Source of the DNA: Rutstroemia sp. NJR-2017a BVV2
Taxonomy: Eukaryota; Ascomycota; Leotiomycetes; Helotiales; Rutstroemiaceae
Length of the DNA: 64,000 nucleotides
Assembly: GCA_002946415.1 (NCBI GenBank)
Contig: NJPS01000074.1
Span: forward strand, 310,001-374,000
Direction of reading: 5' to 3'
In this document: one piece after another, positions 1 to 11,870 of the stretch
Position numbering within the stretch: position 1 is the first letter of the stretch
How the letters are laid out: each line of letters begins with the position of its first letter
Position numbers and translations under genes: made by a program
The notes under the pieces: generated by a model
What the model was told of the DNA's origin: nothing
The model's input: only the letters and a program-made list of their open reading frames with translations
Databases searched by the model: none

Positions 1-1618
1 ACAACGCATATGAAAATATGGTAGCAATGAAGATAAACGACAGTAAGAAAGATAAGTATTAAGCAATCAACAGGGAACGTTGTATACACTACTCCGCGTT
101 TTCAGCAGCAAAGATTTGCAATGGCCACCAATATTCACGAGCTTTCCTGTTGCTAGTTTTTGATTGGGGCTCTGGAGTCAGAAGCATCAGGTGTTTATAT
201 AGTAGAAATGGTAAGTAGATTTTCGCTCAGTTTGTAGGAGAGATGATGGAATGACTGGCGGGTGCAAGGGAAAGATTCACTGCGCTTCTTCCGCGCTGCG
301 GAAGTGACATGACATCCTTGCAGGCATTCCACACGCATTCACTGCTGAAAGCAGGAAGGAGGAAGGAGGATAGTGTATGAAGGCGCCCCCACTCGTTTTT
401 TGTCGTAATGAAATTTCGATAGCTTTCCAAGATCAGTCGTTCCAGCGGCTTCAGTTGTTCTCCCCCCTCAGGAGTTGAGTAGCAAGCATCAAATCCAGAA
501 ACATAGACTTCCAAGAGCGGGGCTGTGGAGAGCCTCTTGTCGGTTTTTGATTAAGTGCAAGTCAGGTGTTATGTAGACTCGATTCTCTGGAAAACTTTCG
601 TCCAGTGACAACAATATAGAATAGCAGTGAAAGCACCTACAGCAACGCACTCACGTTGTCATCGAAATGGCTGGTCGATGGTACATGGCGCATTAACGCA
701 GATCTCTCGACTGTTACTGTAGTGTAGAAGCACTCGATTCTCTTCTGTATCAGGGACAATCTGACTTGATGCATCTATCATACTCTGCCAGACGTGATTG
801 GCATTTAGCCGTAGCCTTCTCGTGAGCCCAGGAGTCAATCACCATCGTAACTGTGGGATGGACATATCTTTTCAGCTATGAGAATTCGTCGAGTGCAGTT
901 ATCTCCTACCACTTGGGGGCAGATGCAGACAGCCACTGACTGAAATCTGACGGTTTGTAGCGATATCTCAACGTCATACTCAAAGCCTGTCCGCACATCT
1001 TCCTCGATAGCTCATCATCTTATTTGTACGTGCTTTGGAAATGGGTAGTCTGCAATGGTCTACCCGTAGATGGAAAGGTCAGTGGCTTTAAAAACCGTAC
1101 TTTGAAATCCACCGTGGGGACTGACTTACAACTCTCAGTCAAGCTGTTGCTATCATCTCAAGGCACATAATCATTTTCGCCGACGTATTCTAAGGTGCAC
1201 AAGAGGCCGAAGTCCTGTCGATTTTCGCAAAAACGACTTGGTGTCACTCCCCTCACGTTGTTTGACCTTGAGCTCTTTGCGCTATGCAGAGCTCCAGGCA
1301 GAGAAGAATTGGCACTGAGAGTCTGGAGGACATCCGAAGCGTGATATACAAGCCAATTCTGAAACAAGATTAAAGAACCTGCGAGCGGCTATTGTATAAC
1401 CTTACTGTAAGGATTGTGGCTGAAGCAAGATTACTACCCGCCGATGAATTAACCAGTACCTTATCTGGAGCTCAAAGCATGCCCAGTCCAAGCTTATGAA
1501 CGTTAAGATGACTGCTTTCAATTCACTGAATACACTCGAGGCCGCTCTCAATCGATATTAAGATAACGACGAATTGATCAACCGAAGACAACATACTCTC
1601 TGCACACAGGAGGCAGCG
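1..1618. other. Left-edge stretch without a supported gene
   Basis: No complete gene could be built here. Two minus-strand stretches look slightly protein-like: 514-227, about 95 codons, and 1367-1158, about 69 codons. A GTAAGT donor lies just beyond the second one on the minus strand near 1131. The region between them is full of stops in all frames, and no start or consistent exon chain emerges. They could be pieces of a decayed or many-exon gene, or chance reading frames. I recognise no family. Confidence 0.4.
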
Positions 1619-2008
1619 ATGTCTGTCGCTAACTCCCCCCAATTTGCGTACAGAATTGCTCTCTGGATCAGCGCCATCTCAGCAACAACTTCGACGTACT
1701 TCCTCTGGCAGAAGGCTTCAGCAGAGAGCCACTTGCAGGTCGTGTGCACCGAAAAAGCGAAACTTGCGCTGGAGAACAGCAATTGGAGGAGGTGGTGGAA
1801 TGAGGGAGGTCGCGAATTGGTCGAACGGGAATGGAGAGGAGGTCAAATACATGGGGACAGGAAAGGGAAGATGGTTATGGAAAGCGAGGATATGGATGAA
1901 CTTAGGAGAGAAATCGATGATGTGAAGAAGGATTTGAGGAAGTTGAATTCGTGGATTGAGGAGAGGAAACGGGATGGGGCTTGGGATGGGGCTTGGGATG
2001 GTGAGTAG
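1619..2008 (+). CDS. Possible small membrane-anchored coiled-coil protein
   Basis: I do not recognise this 129-aa frame. It starts at ATG 1619; an in-frame ATG also lies at 1574. Residues about 10-32 form one hydrophobic segment that could be a membrane anchor or a mitochondrial targeting helix. The following 60 residues are Trp/Arg-rich, then comes a charged heptad-like stretch (DELRREIDDVKKDLRKLNSW) that should form a short coiled coil. The end repeats GAWDGAWDGE, encoded by a 12-bp direct repeat near 1973-2000. A GTGAGT donor-like site immediately follows the repeat at about 2001, so the gene may continue past an intron. The hydrophobic-plus-coil layout argues for a real gene; the lack of a known family argues for caution. 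Confidence 0.4.
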   Translation: MSVANSPQFAYRIALWISAISATTSTYFLWQKASAESHLQVVCTEKAKLALENSNWRRWWNEGGRELVEREWRGGQIHGDRKGKMVMESEDMDELRREIDDVKKDLRKLNSWIEERKRDGAWDGAWDGE

Positions 2009-2610
2009 AAGGATAAGATGTCAATTGCAAAGGATCGGCTGGACATTAATGGGTGAGAGAGAATTGGCCTGGAGAAGACTTCTGGAAGTAAATATTCGTA
2101 CAGTACTTGTATCAACACTAGGGCTTGATTTGGGGGAATGATACGAGCAGGCGTTGGTGGGGGATACGGATTTTGGCGTTGGAAGAATCATTGGCCAGCA
2201 GGATATGTGCATACTGCATACTAGGTACTGCACATGGACGATCTTGTAGCCAGACGAATCATGTTAGGAATAATGATGCAAACGGAGCTGTGTTCTGTGT
2301 TCCCCTTTGACAGACAATGCCGACAATGCAGATGCAGAAAGACGATTGATCCTAAGCGCTCTGTGGCTGAACCCCTCCATTCTTCAGAACAAACACAACC
2401 AACCCCAAGCTGACAACCTAGCAACGCCCTAAGGTATCATCGCTTTCAGTCTACAGCACTGTAGAGCTCCAACAATTCCTCCGACTTGACAGACATCCAA
2501 CAGCAGCAAAGAGACAAGATACAGCGAGCGACTTCTGGTTGCCCAGAAGCAGAGCATTTATCCTGCACACATAAACCACCAAGAATGTATCGTGATACCT
2601 ACCTGCGACC
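2009..2610. other. Intergenic stretch, no gene seen
   Basis: Only short unrelated frames occur on both strands. It probably holds the 3' flank of the small upstream gene and the promoter of the gene starting at 2611. No TATA box or repeat stood out. Confidence 0.5.
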
Positions 2611-3525
2611 ATGAGCTCTCCAAAACGCAAAAGAAATACGAACAACCCACAAGCACCGACCCCACCCCGTTCTTCACCGGCTCACCTCGACACATCAATT
2701 CCCCTACCCGAAATTGCGCCCGATACTCTACAAGGCAGTCCACGTACCATTGTGGCATACCACTTCCAAGAGCTTGCGCTGGGTGGTCCCGAGGTTAGGA
2801 AGCTTGATTTTACAAACAATGGACAGTCTGCGATGACGCACGGAGAAGCTGCAGTGCGCAAGAGAGTCAAGATATCGGCGGACAAGGATGTAGACATGGA
2901 AGAGAGCAGGGTGAAGGAGATTCCGGAAACGCCTCAAAGAAAGACACATGCGAGTGTGATTATACAAGAGCAGAGACCAGCAGAACTGATTCTTAGCGAC
3001 ACAGAAAAAGGCTTCCAGCTGCATAATGAAGTTGACCCTGTCGTATTTCGAGCAGGAAAAGGGCGCGCAAAGAAAATAGGAGAGCTATCAAGGGCATATC
3101 CGTCAATAAACCGATTAGCAGATTCGAAATCACGCGTCAGGAAAAGAGCAGGCTCGCCGCCAACTTCCGCGGTGGGGAAAAGCATGGAAGAGAGGGAAAT
3201 CGTGGATCCGGATCGAGCAGCGATGACATGGCATGATGATGAAATTACCGGGCACCACCCCAATGATCCAGATGATGATGGAGAAGGAATCAATGGTATT
3301 GGATTCCGGCCCACAGCTGCGATTGCTTATGCTAGAGCAGAAAAAAGGAAACAGGCAATGGCGGATTATAGGAGTAGGGAAGCAAAGGAGGCGAGGGCTC
3401 GAAGAATGGAAAGGAGGAAGGGAGATGAACAGGCAAAGGCTAATGCTAAGGCGGAAGCTGATACGGCTGCTAGGAGGGTGAGGTTTCTCGAAAACGAGAG
3501 CCCTACTGTTATCTTCACATCTTGA
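2611..3525 (+). CDS. Conserved fungal hypothetical protein, basic C-terminal helix
   Basis: This intronless frame encodes 304 aa and begins at the first ATG of the transcript-like region. No enzyme motif is visible. The N-terminal 60 residues are Ser/Pro-rich with a basic SPKRKRN start that could act as a nuclear signal. The middle is charged and probably disordered. The most conserved-looking part is residues about 205-245, with an acidic HDDEITGHHPNDPDDDGEG stretch followed by GIGFRPTAAIAYARAEKRKQ. After it comes a long Arg/Lys/Ala-rich helix (about 245-290) that could bind nucleic acid or form a coiled coil. I infer a nuclear or nucleolar role only from composition. It lies 222 bp from the 3' end of COX20 in a tail-to-tail arrangement. 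Confidence 0.75.
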   Translation: MSSPKRKRNTNNPQAPTPPRSSPAHLDTSIPLPEIAPDTLQGSPRTIVAYHFQELALGGPEVRKLDFTNNGQSAMTHGEAAVRKRVKISADKDVDMEESRVKEIPETPQRKTHASVIIQEQRPAELILSDTEKGFQLHNEVDPVVFRAGKGRAKKIGELSRAYPSINRLADSKSRVRKRAGSPPTSAVGKSMEEREIVDPDRAAMTWHDDEITGHHPNDPDDDGEGINGIGFRPTAAIAYARAEKRKQAMADYRSREAKEARARRMERRKGDEQAKANAKAEADTAARRVRFLENESPTVIFTS

Positions 3526-3747
3526 ATTTTCTTTCATAGGCGCATTGGATAGGAGTTAAGTATATGAGGAAGTCACTTTGGCTATTGAGGGTCTCTGGAT
3601 ATGGGAGCTGGTTTGGTATATAAACCGGGCTATGGCGTTGAATGAATGATTTCCCACATCTCGACAACGGGATGAGTGAGGTTTTACGACTTTTGTTGCA
3701 GTATTTATCTGCTGATACATGATTGTTTGAGTGGAATATTAGACCTT

Positions 3748-4395
3748 TTACCAGAACCTCCACTTTGATTTTTTGGCTTCTTCCTCAGCCTTCCTATCTG
3801 CCTCCTCTTTCAACCGCCGTCTTTCTTTCCTCTTCGCTTCCGCTTGTGCTTCTTTCTCGGCTTTCTTCCTGTCGATAATCTCTACCGCGCGCTTCATATG
3901 TGCTCGTTCTAACCGTCGTCTGTATAAACAGAATTCGTATGCTCCCAGCCCCGAAAACACAAAAGTGCCTACAGCCCAATTCGCAGCTTTAGGAATAGGC
4001 GCTACGATTCAATCAGCATACTACCTCCAATTGCTTGCGACAGCAATCAAGCTTGCAATAAACATAAACATACCACCAAAAATCGCCCTCAACCCACCCA
4101 CCGCAAACCCACCCCCAATTCCCGTCAGAAAACTCTCCCGCGTACATGGATACATATGAACTTGTTTGAAATCTCCCAACCGCACCGTCTTGATCGCTTC
4201 TCCCAGCGACGGCGTCGCAGCATGGCTGCCGGCTGTGTTCTGCCCCGACCCCTCGGGTAGCGCATTTGCGTTTTCTGGTGGCACATGGAATACTTCGTAG
4301 ACTTTGTTTGGCGTCTTGACGTGCTCTGGCGGCGCGGTTGCGCCAGGTGGAGGCCCGCGTAGAGGGGCTTTGGGATCTCTGGTGTCGTCGGCCAT
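3748..4395 (-). CDS. COX20: Cytochrome c oxidase assembly protein Cox20
   Basis: Two exons, 4395-4074 and 3986-3748, give 186 aa; the 87-nt intron has a GTATGT donor. Cox20 is a mitochondrial inner-membrane chaperone that stabilises newly made Cox2 during complex IV assembly. The family signature is clear: YPCTRESFLTGIGGG before the first membrane helix, then GGLRAIFGAANWAVGTFVFSG across the splice junction and the second helix, then YEFCLYRRRLERAHMKRAVE. The C-terminal 45 residues are a long Lys/Glu/Arg helix. The start at 4395 (MADDTRDPK) is preferred over an in-frame ATG 14 codons upstream because it fits family length. The gene diverges from POL2 and shares its promoter region. Confidence 0.92.
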
Positions 4396-4841
4396 TTTGT
4401 TGCGCAGGAGAGCTGGTGAGTCGTGTGATTGGTACAAGTGAGGGGGAGGGGAGCTTTATTCCAGATACGGAGCCCTTGCAATGTTCTAAAAGAACATAAT
4501 GTAATTTTCTTGGTCACCGTAATGGGTTCCTGCAAGTCAGCCTTAGAGCTAAAGTGCATTTTTAACTTTACGCGGTGCGACGCGATTTCCATTTCGCGAC
4601 GCGTCGAGGGTCCATGAATTTGTCCATGCCATCTTCATTCATAATTTTGTGACTTGTCAACGAAACTCAATTAACACCCATTCACTACCGTGGCGTTCGA
4701 CGAAATACTAGATTCGAGTTTGGAGGAAATAGTAAACAATTCTTTTATTAGACTTGTTTGAAAATCTCCATCGGATCGAAAGAACTTCGACCCCTTTCCG
4801 CTCGCCGTCCGGCACATTGCACCACATCGCATTTCTCCAAT
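4396..4841. promoter_or_regulatory. Divergent COX20-POL2 promoter with MluI-type cell-cycle box
   Basis: This 446-bp stretch separates two divergent start codons. At 4597-4606 lies the perfect palindrome CGACGCGTCG, containing ACGCGT (4599-4604), the MCB site bound by MBF-type G1/S regulators. GACGCGA at 4579-4585 and TACGCGGTG at 4569-4577 are related partial sites 10-20 bp away. POL2 is a classic MBF target in yeasts, so control of POL2 is the likely function; an effect on COX20 is unknown. Confidence 0.65.
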
Positions 4842-7800
4842 ATGCCAGCCCGTGCTCCACAGAATGGCTACCGCCGCGGAGGAAAGCAGGCCTACCATGG
4901 TCCGCGAAAAGCGAAGACGTTTGAGAAATCCTCGGGGAGGAATGAGGGTACATCTAGGGACGAAAAGCGCGAAGCGGTAAAACTTGCACATGCGGTCGAC
5001 GAAGCAATGGGGTTTGCTCGATACGAGTCCGGGAAGAAGAAGGTGGGATGGCTGGTCAATATACATACTACGACGATAGAAGACGACAAGTACCCGGAAG
5101 GTCGAGCGGCGCTGGATTGCTATTTTATTGAGGACGATGGAGGGACTTTTAAAGCGACGGTGGAATATGAACCGTACTTCTTAGTCGCTGTGAAGCGGGG
5201 TTATGAACCGGAAGCGGAAGAATGGTTGAAGAGGGCGCCTGGTGGGGGAGTTATCAAAAGTGTAAAGAGGGTGGAAAAAGAGGATCTTTCAATGCCAAAT
5301 CATTTACTCGGTTACAGGAGGAGTTTCTTCGAGTGTAGGTTTAGAAATATTGGGGACCTGTTGGCGGCAAGAAAGGACATTATGCCAGTGGCAGAGAAAA
5401 ATAAGAAGAATATGAATGCGATGGATACATACGCGGAGGTTGCAAGGTAGGTCTCTCAAACAGTGTGCACCCTGAGATACATGTGCTAACATATATAGCG
5501 CAAATGCTGGATTCGACCTTTTTGACGACTCACGAGATGATGATAAACGACTTAATGTTTCTGTTGCTGATGCTAGCGATTTTATTGTGGATATTAGGGA
5601 ATGGGACGTACCATACCATGTACGAGTAATGATAGATTTAGGTTAGTTGAGCTCTTCAATGGTTTGGTTCAATGCTAACAAGAGAAAGATATAAGAACAG
5701 GAAAATGGTATTCGGTCGAGGCGAAACATGGGACGACGACATTAAAGTGCTTAGAAGAGCGTTTGCAAAGAGCCGATCCCGTGGTTATGGCATACGATAT
5801 CGAAACTACAAAGCTACCACTGAAATTCCCCGACGCAACTATCGATCAGATTATGATGATATCGTATATGATTGATGGGCAAGGATTTCTAATCACAAAT
5901 CGAGAGATTGTGACGGAAGATATTGAAGATTTCGAATACACGCCTAAACCGGAATACGATGGTCCATTTATGATTTTTAATGAGCCGGATGAGAAAGCTG
6001 TTATTGAACGCTTCTTCTTACATATCAAGGAAGCACGGCCTACTGTGATAGCGACTTATAACGGAGACTTCTTCGATTGGCCCTTTGTGGACGCTCGAGC
6101 CAGTGTTAATGGTATCGACATGTACCAGGAGATCGGATGGCGAAAAAGCGTCAGTGATGACCAATACATGTGTGACTACAGTGTTCATATGGATTGTTTC
6201 CACTGGGTCAATCGTGACAGTTATCTACCTCAAGGAAGTCGTGGTCTCAAAGCTGTAACAACAGCCAAACTTGGTTATGATCCTGATGAGATCGACCCGG
6301 AACTGATGTTAAGGTTTGCTAGCGAGCGACCCCAGACTCTAGCGGAGTATTCGGTCTCAGACGCTGTGGCTACGTACTACCTGTACATGAAATATGTGCA
6401 TCCTTTCATCTTCTCCTTGTGTACTATTATTCCGCTTGGACCGGACGCCGTGTTGAGAAAAGGGACTGGAACCCTGTGTGAGATGTTGCTCATGGTTCAA
6501 GCATACCAGAAAGAGATTGTCTTGCCTAATAAGCATGTCACGCCAAAAGAATCATTCTGGGAAGGTCATCTGCTGGAATCAGAGACCTATGTTGGTGGGC
6601 ACGTCGAAAGTATCGAAGCTGGAGTTTTCCGAGCAGATATTCCTGTCAATTTCGCTGTGGATACGACTGCTATCGACGAGTTGCTTGAAGACTTGGATGC
6701 TGCTTTGAAATTCAGCATAACCGTGGAAGAAAAGAAGTCGCTTGATGATATTGACAATTATGAAGAAGTCAAACAGCAAATTGCAGATCGTCTGAACAGT
6801 CTCAAGAAAACCGCCAACAGAAGCGAGAAGCCTCTAATCTACCATTTGGATGTCGCATCTATGTATCCTAATATCATGACCACCAATCGTTTACAGCCGG
6901 ATTCTATGATCCAGGAGTCGGACTGTGCAGCGTGCGATTTCAATCGGCCAGGAAAGACTTGCGATCGACGGATGCCGTGGGCATGGAGAGGAGAATATCT
7001 TCCAGCTAAGAGAGACGAATACAACATGATTAGGAATGCCCTCGAAAACGAACGTTTCCCTGGAAAATGGCCAAACCAGCCCCCGAGGACTTTTCAAGAG
7101 TTAAGCTATGATGAGCAAGCTACACTGGTTCGTAAGCGGCTGCAAACGTACAGTCAGAAGATTTACCACAAAATTCACGACCAGACCACCATTGAGCGCG
7201 AGGCTATCATCTGTCAAAGGGAGAACCCGTTCTATATTGATACTGTCAAAGATTTCAGAGATCGGCGTTATGATTACAAAGGCAAGCAAAAGGTTTGGAA
7301 GGGAAAGACCGAAGCGTTGAAGTCCGCAGGTGCTCCAGCAGCCGAAGTGGAGGATGCCAAGAAGATGATCGTCCTTTTTGACTCTTTGCAACTGGCTCAC
7401 AAGGTTATCCTGAATTCTTTCTACGGCTACGTCATGAGAAAGGGATCTCGCTGGTATTCTATGGAGATGGCTGGTGTTACTTGTCTGACTGGAGCTCACA
7501 TCATCCAAATGGCTCGACAACTTGTGGAACGTATTGGACGACCGCTAGAACTGGATACTGATGGTATTTGGTGTATGTTGCCTGCAACTTTCCCTGAAAA
7601 CTACGCCTTCAAGATGAAAAATGGGAAAAAGCTCGCCATCTCATACCCTTGTGTTATGTTGAATCATCTTGTGCACGATAAATTCACAAATCACCAGTAC
7701 CAAACACTTGTGGATCCGAAGACTTTCAAATACGAGACACATAGCGACAATTCTATCTTCTTCGAGGTGGATGGTCCCTACCGTGCTATGATCTTGCCCA

Positions 7801-10800
7801 CTTCGAAGGAAGAAGACAAGAATTTGAAAAAGCGTTATGCGGTTTTCAACGACGATGGTAGTCTTGCTGAACTGAAGGGATTCGAGGTGAAGAGAAGAGG
7901 AGAATTGAAGCTTATCAAGATTTTCCAACAGCAAATTTTCAAATTCTTCTTGGATGGCACAACTTTGGAGGAGACGTATCAAGCTGTTGCAAAAGTTGCG
8001 AATCAATGGCTCGATGTTTTGGACTCAAAGGGAAAGACTCTTGCAGACGAGGAGCTTATCGATCTCATTTGCGAGAACAGAAGTATGTCGAAGACGTTGG
8101 AAGAATATGGTACGCAAAAGTCAACCTCGATCACTACTGCCAAACGTCTTGCGGACTTCTTGGGCGAACAAATGGTGAAGGATAAAGGATTGAACTGCAA
8201 GTACATTATTTGCGCAAGACCCAAAAACGCTCCTGTCACTGAGAGAGCTGTTCCTGTGGCTATTTTCTCCGCGGAGACAACTGTGAAGAAGCACTTTCTA
8301 AAGAAATGGTTGAAGGAGGAGCCAGCAGATATGGATCCGAGAGCTCTTCTCGACTGGGACTACTACATGGAGCGTCTGGGTTCTGTCATTCAGAAGCTGA
8401 TTACTATTCCAGCCGCACTTCAGAAATGTTCAAATCCTGTACCAAGAGTTGCACATCCAGAGTGGCTGCAGAGGAGGGTTCGGATCAAGGACGACAAGAT
8501 GAAGCAGAAAAAGATGACCGATCTCTTCTCCAAAGCGCCTCTGGAAGAGATCACAAACTTACGAGACCCTCGCATGGATGACATTGAGGATTACGGTACT
8601 CAGCTGCTGAAGCCGAAGACTCTCGGTTCTCAATTGAACGCAGCTACTGCCACGCAGAAAGCGAGGAAGAGAAAGTCCCCTGAGCCTGCTGTGGCGGTAT
8701 CCACTAATCCATTTGCTGCGCTTCCGGAGAAAATGCCTTCTCCCACGGAAGACTATGAAGGTTTCTTGGAGTACCAGAAGCAAAAATGGAAGATCCAGAA
8801 ACAGGCTCGAATCCGACGTCGCCACTTGTTTGGTGAAAACCGCGGCAATCAAAGTAATATCGCGACGACTTTCCAAAATCAAGCCGAGCAGCTTTTCAAG
8901 AGCACGTGGCAGGTTTTGCAACTAAGGGGAACAGAAACTCCGGGTGTGGTTCTGGCTTTTGTTCTCATTGACTCGAAGGTACATACGCTTAAGATCAAGG
9001 TTCCGCGACAGGTCTTCCTTAATTTGAAGGGAAAGGAATTACCGGATATTGAAGTTGAAGGCTGTGAGGCTGAGAAGGTTACTCATACTCTTCCGAATGG
9101 ACATCCTTCAGTGCATTTGTTCAAACTTACGATGCCTGAGGAAGTATATGTCAACGATGCCCAGAAGTTGTCGTTACTATTCAACCATCCTAGTGTGGAG
9201 GGTGTGTATGAAAGACAGGTTCCGCTGAATGTCCGTGCTGTCTTGCAGTTAGGCAGTCTCTGTACGTTCGATGAAACGCAACCTGGTGTTCTGGGGAAAG
9301 GTCTTGAGCAGGGGTTCGATCTTTCGGGCCTTCGTCGCGCAACTTCCAAGAACCCGTATCTGGCGCAATCGTCAATGGCCTATCTTTACCTTTACCATGT
9401 CATTGCCGGAGATCGACAAGTCTTCGCAGTCTTTTCGACGTCCAAGGAACAGGCGCATGTTGTAATCTTGCAGAAAACAAAGGTTGCGGAACAAGACTTA
9501 CCGAACATTGCGAAAACTTATACGGATTGTCTTGCAAAGCGAAACCAGGAAGCAAATGGTGATGACTGGCAAAAATCCTTCGATTATCAGGAAAAAGTGC
9601 AGTTTAAGATCAGCCAAGTAACGACAAGACGAAAAGCTTTACTTGAAGTGGGAGATCTGGTCAAGAAGATGAAGAACGACGAATCGAAAGCCCTCATGCT
9701 CGTTATCCAATCTCCGCAGAGGCGATTGCTCGTCCATGATGTACCTGTTCTTGGAGAGTTACCTGTCCTGCCACTCAAATCCGACATTCAGGACAGCAAG
9801 CTCCCGCCGTTGAATTGGCAGTCGGTTATTGCGAAGCGTCTGGTGAACCACTATCTCAGCTTGGGAGAATGGATCGTACATCTGACTGAGCTTGCAAGAT
9901 ACGGCGATGTCCCGCTCTGCAATCTTGAGAGGGACGATCCCCGGTTCTTGATTGATGTTGCGTATGCGAGACGACTGCAGAAGAATAATGTGGTGTTGTG
10001 GTGGTCGGGGGGGCCAAAGCCGGATCATGCTGGGTACGAACTCGATGATGTGCTGGGCTCGCTCGAGACAGTGCAAATGCCGTCGGTGAATAATCCGGGG
10101 ACTTATTCTTCGGTTTGTATCGAGCTTGATGTGAGGAATTTGGCCATCAATACTATCTTGACTTCGTCGTTGATCAATGAATTGGAGGGTGCGGATTCCA
10201 TCTCATTTAATCCCGCTGCGCCTTCGGGCGATGATCCGAGCGATGGGACGAATGTACTCTATGCTGAGAATGCTTTCGCTACAGCTGGTGTCACTGTACT
10301 TCGGGAAATGGTCAAGGCTTGGTGGGCGGAGGCTTGCAAGGGTAGTAATATGGCGGATATCATGGTACAGCATCTTGTGCGATGGGTTGAGAATCCGGAC
10401 TCCTTCCTCTATGACCGATCACTACATTACTATGTACAAATGATGTCGCGGAAGGCATTCCAACAACTCATGACAGACTTCAGACGCGTTGGATCCCACG
10501 TTGTATTCGCCAACTCAAATCGTCTGCTATTGCAAACCACCAAAGCAGAAGTAGGAAACGCATACGCATACAGTCAATACATCCTCAAATCCATCAAAGC
10601 CAAGCCGCTCTTCCATTTCCTGGATCTCGAAATCAAAGAGTATTGGGACTACTTGGTCTGGTACGACGAGTTCAACTACGGCGGAAAAGGCTGTTCCGAG
10701 GTCGTCGAGGCGGAAAATCAAACGCTGAGTAATATCATGCACTGGCAACTCGCCAGTTTCCTGCCCGAAAAACTCCAGCAAATCTTCAACGACTGGGTCC

Positions 10801-11612
10801 TCGAATTCATCCACATCATGCACGCCCTCAAGAAACCTCATCTCGGACCCGACTCCACTCCCCGCCCAACCCAACTCCCCGTCCGCAGCCTCACGCAAGA
10901 AACCCCTGACGACAAAATCATCCTCGGCAAAACTTTCGAAAGGCCGCTGAAGAAACAAATCGCAGGTATTATCCGTCGCCAGAAAGACGAAATGCTACAC
11001 CCCGAACACGCGGAAGATTATAAATTCCCCGTGCTCCCGGGCTCGCATCTCCGGCCTACAAACCCTGCTCTGGAGTTGGTGAAGTCCCTCATGCAGGTGC
11101 TATCCCTCGATAAAAACATCACTCTTGAAGCGCGTCTCCTGCGCAAGGAGTTATTGGAAATGTTCGAGATCCGCGAGTTTAGCAACGAAGCGAAATTTGC
11201 GAATCCGAGCGCAGCAGCGAAACTGGCAGGTGTAGTATGTGATGCGTGTACGGCGGCGCGGGATATGGATTTTTGTAGGGATGAAGATCTGCTGCCGAAT
11301 GAAGCGGGGAGTTGGAGCTGGAAGTGTGCGGTTTGTGGCGGCGAGTTCGATCACTTGGCGATTGAGGAGAGGATTATTGCGGAGGTGGTGGGGTGTGTGG
11401 GGGAGTGGGTGGGGATGGATGTTAGGTGTGGGAGGTGTAAGGGGCCGAGGGTTAATGATTTGAGGGGGGGTTGTGGGTGTGGGGGGGAATGGGGGGAAGG
11501 GGTGGATAGGGGGGTGGTGAGGGGGAAGGTGGAGGGGTGGGGGAGGGTGGCGGGGGCGTATGGGTTGAGGATGTTGGGGGTGGTGGTGGAGGAGATTTTG
11601 GGGGGGTTGTAG
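4842..11612 (+). CDS. POL2: DNA polymerase epsilon catalytic subunit
   Basis: Three exons (4842-5446, 5499-5641, 5689-11612) encode 2223 aa, essentially the yeast length of 2222. The enzyme is the leading-strand replicative polymerase with proofreading. Exonuclease motif I is DIETTKLPLKF with D286 and E288; ExoII is YNGDFFDWPFV; ExoIII is YSVSDAVATYYLY. Polymerase motif A is DVASMYPNIM (D637), motif B is KVILNSFYGYVMRKGS, and motif C is ELDTDGIWC (D872, D874). The C-terminal half is the inactive polymerase-like lobe, ending in two Cys pairs per cluster (CDAC...CAVC, then CGRC...CGC) that should hold zinc and the iron-sulfur/Dpb2 contact. Exon joins restore [29 protein letters not shown]. The last 230 bp are extremely G-rich on the coding strand. 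The start MPARAPQ was chosen over upstream in-frame non-ATG codons. Confidence 0.97.
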
Positions 11613-11870
11613 GGTTTAGTATATCTTCTTATGGTGCTGGGATTGTCTTATTTTGGTGTTTTCGTGGCATTGTACTGTACAGCATTTCGTGGGTATACTT
11701 TTGATCAAAGAGCGGGGAATCTTTTACTCCCGTATAGCATATATATCTCTTCCTAACCTAATCTCAACATCTATCTTCAAACCATCCTCATCCTCACCAT
11801 TCAGATACCTCAGCCCACCCAACCTATCCCACCCACACCCACACACCCACACAATCTCTCAACCTCTCAA

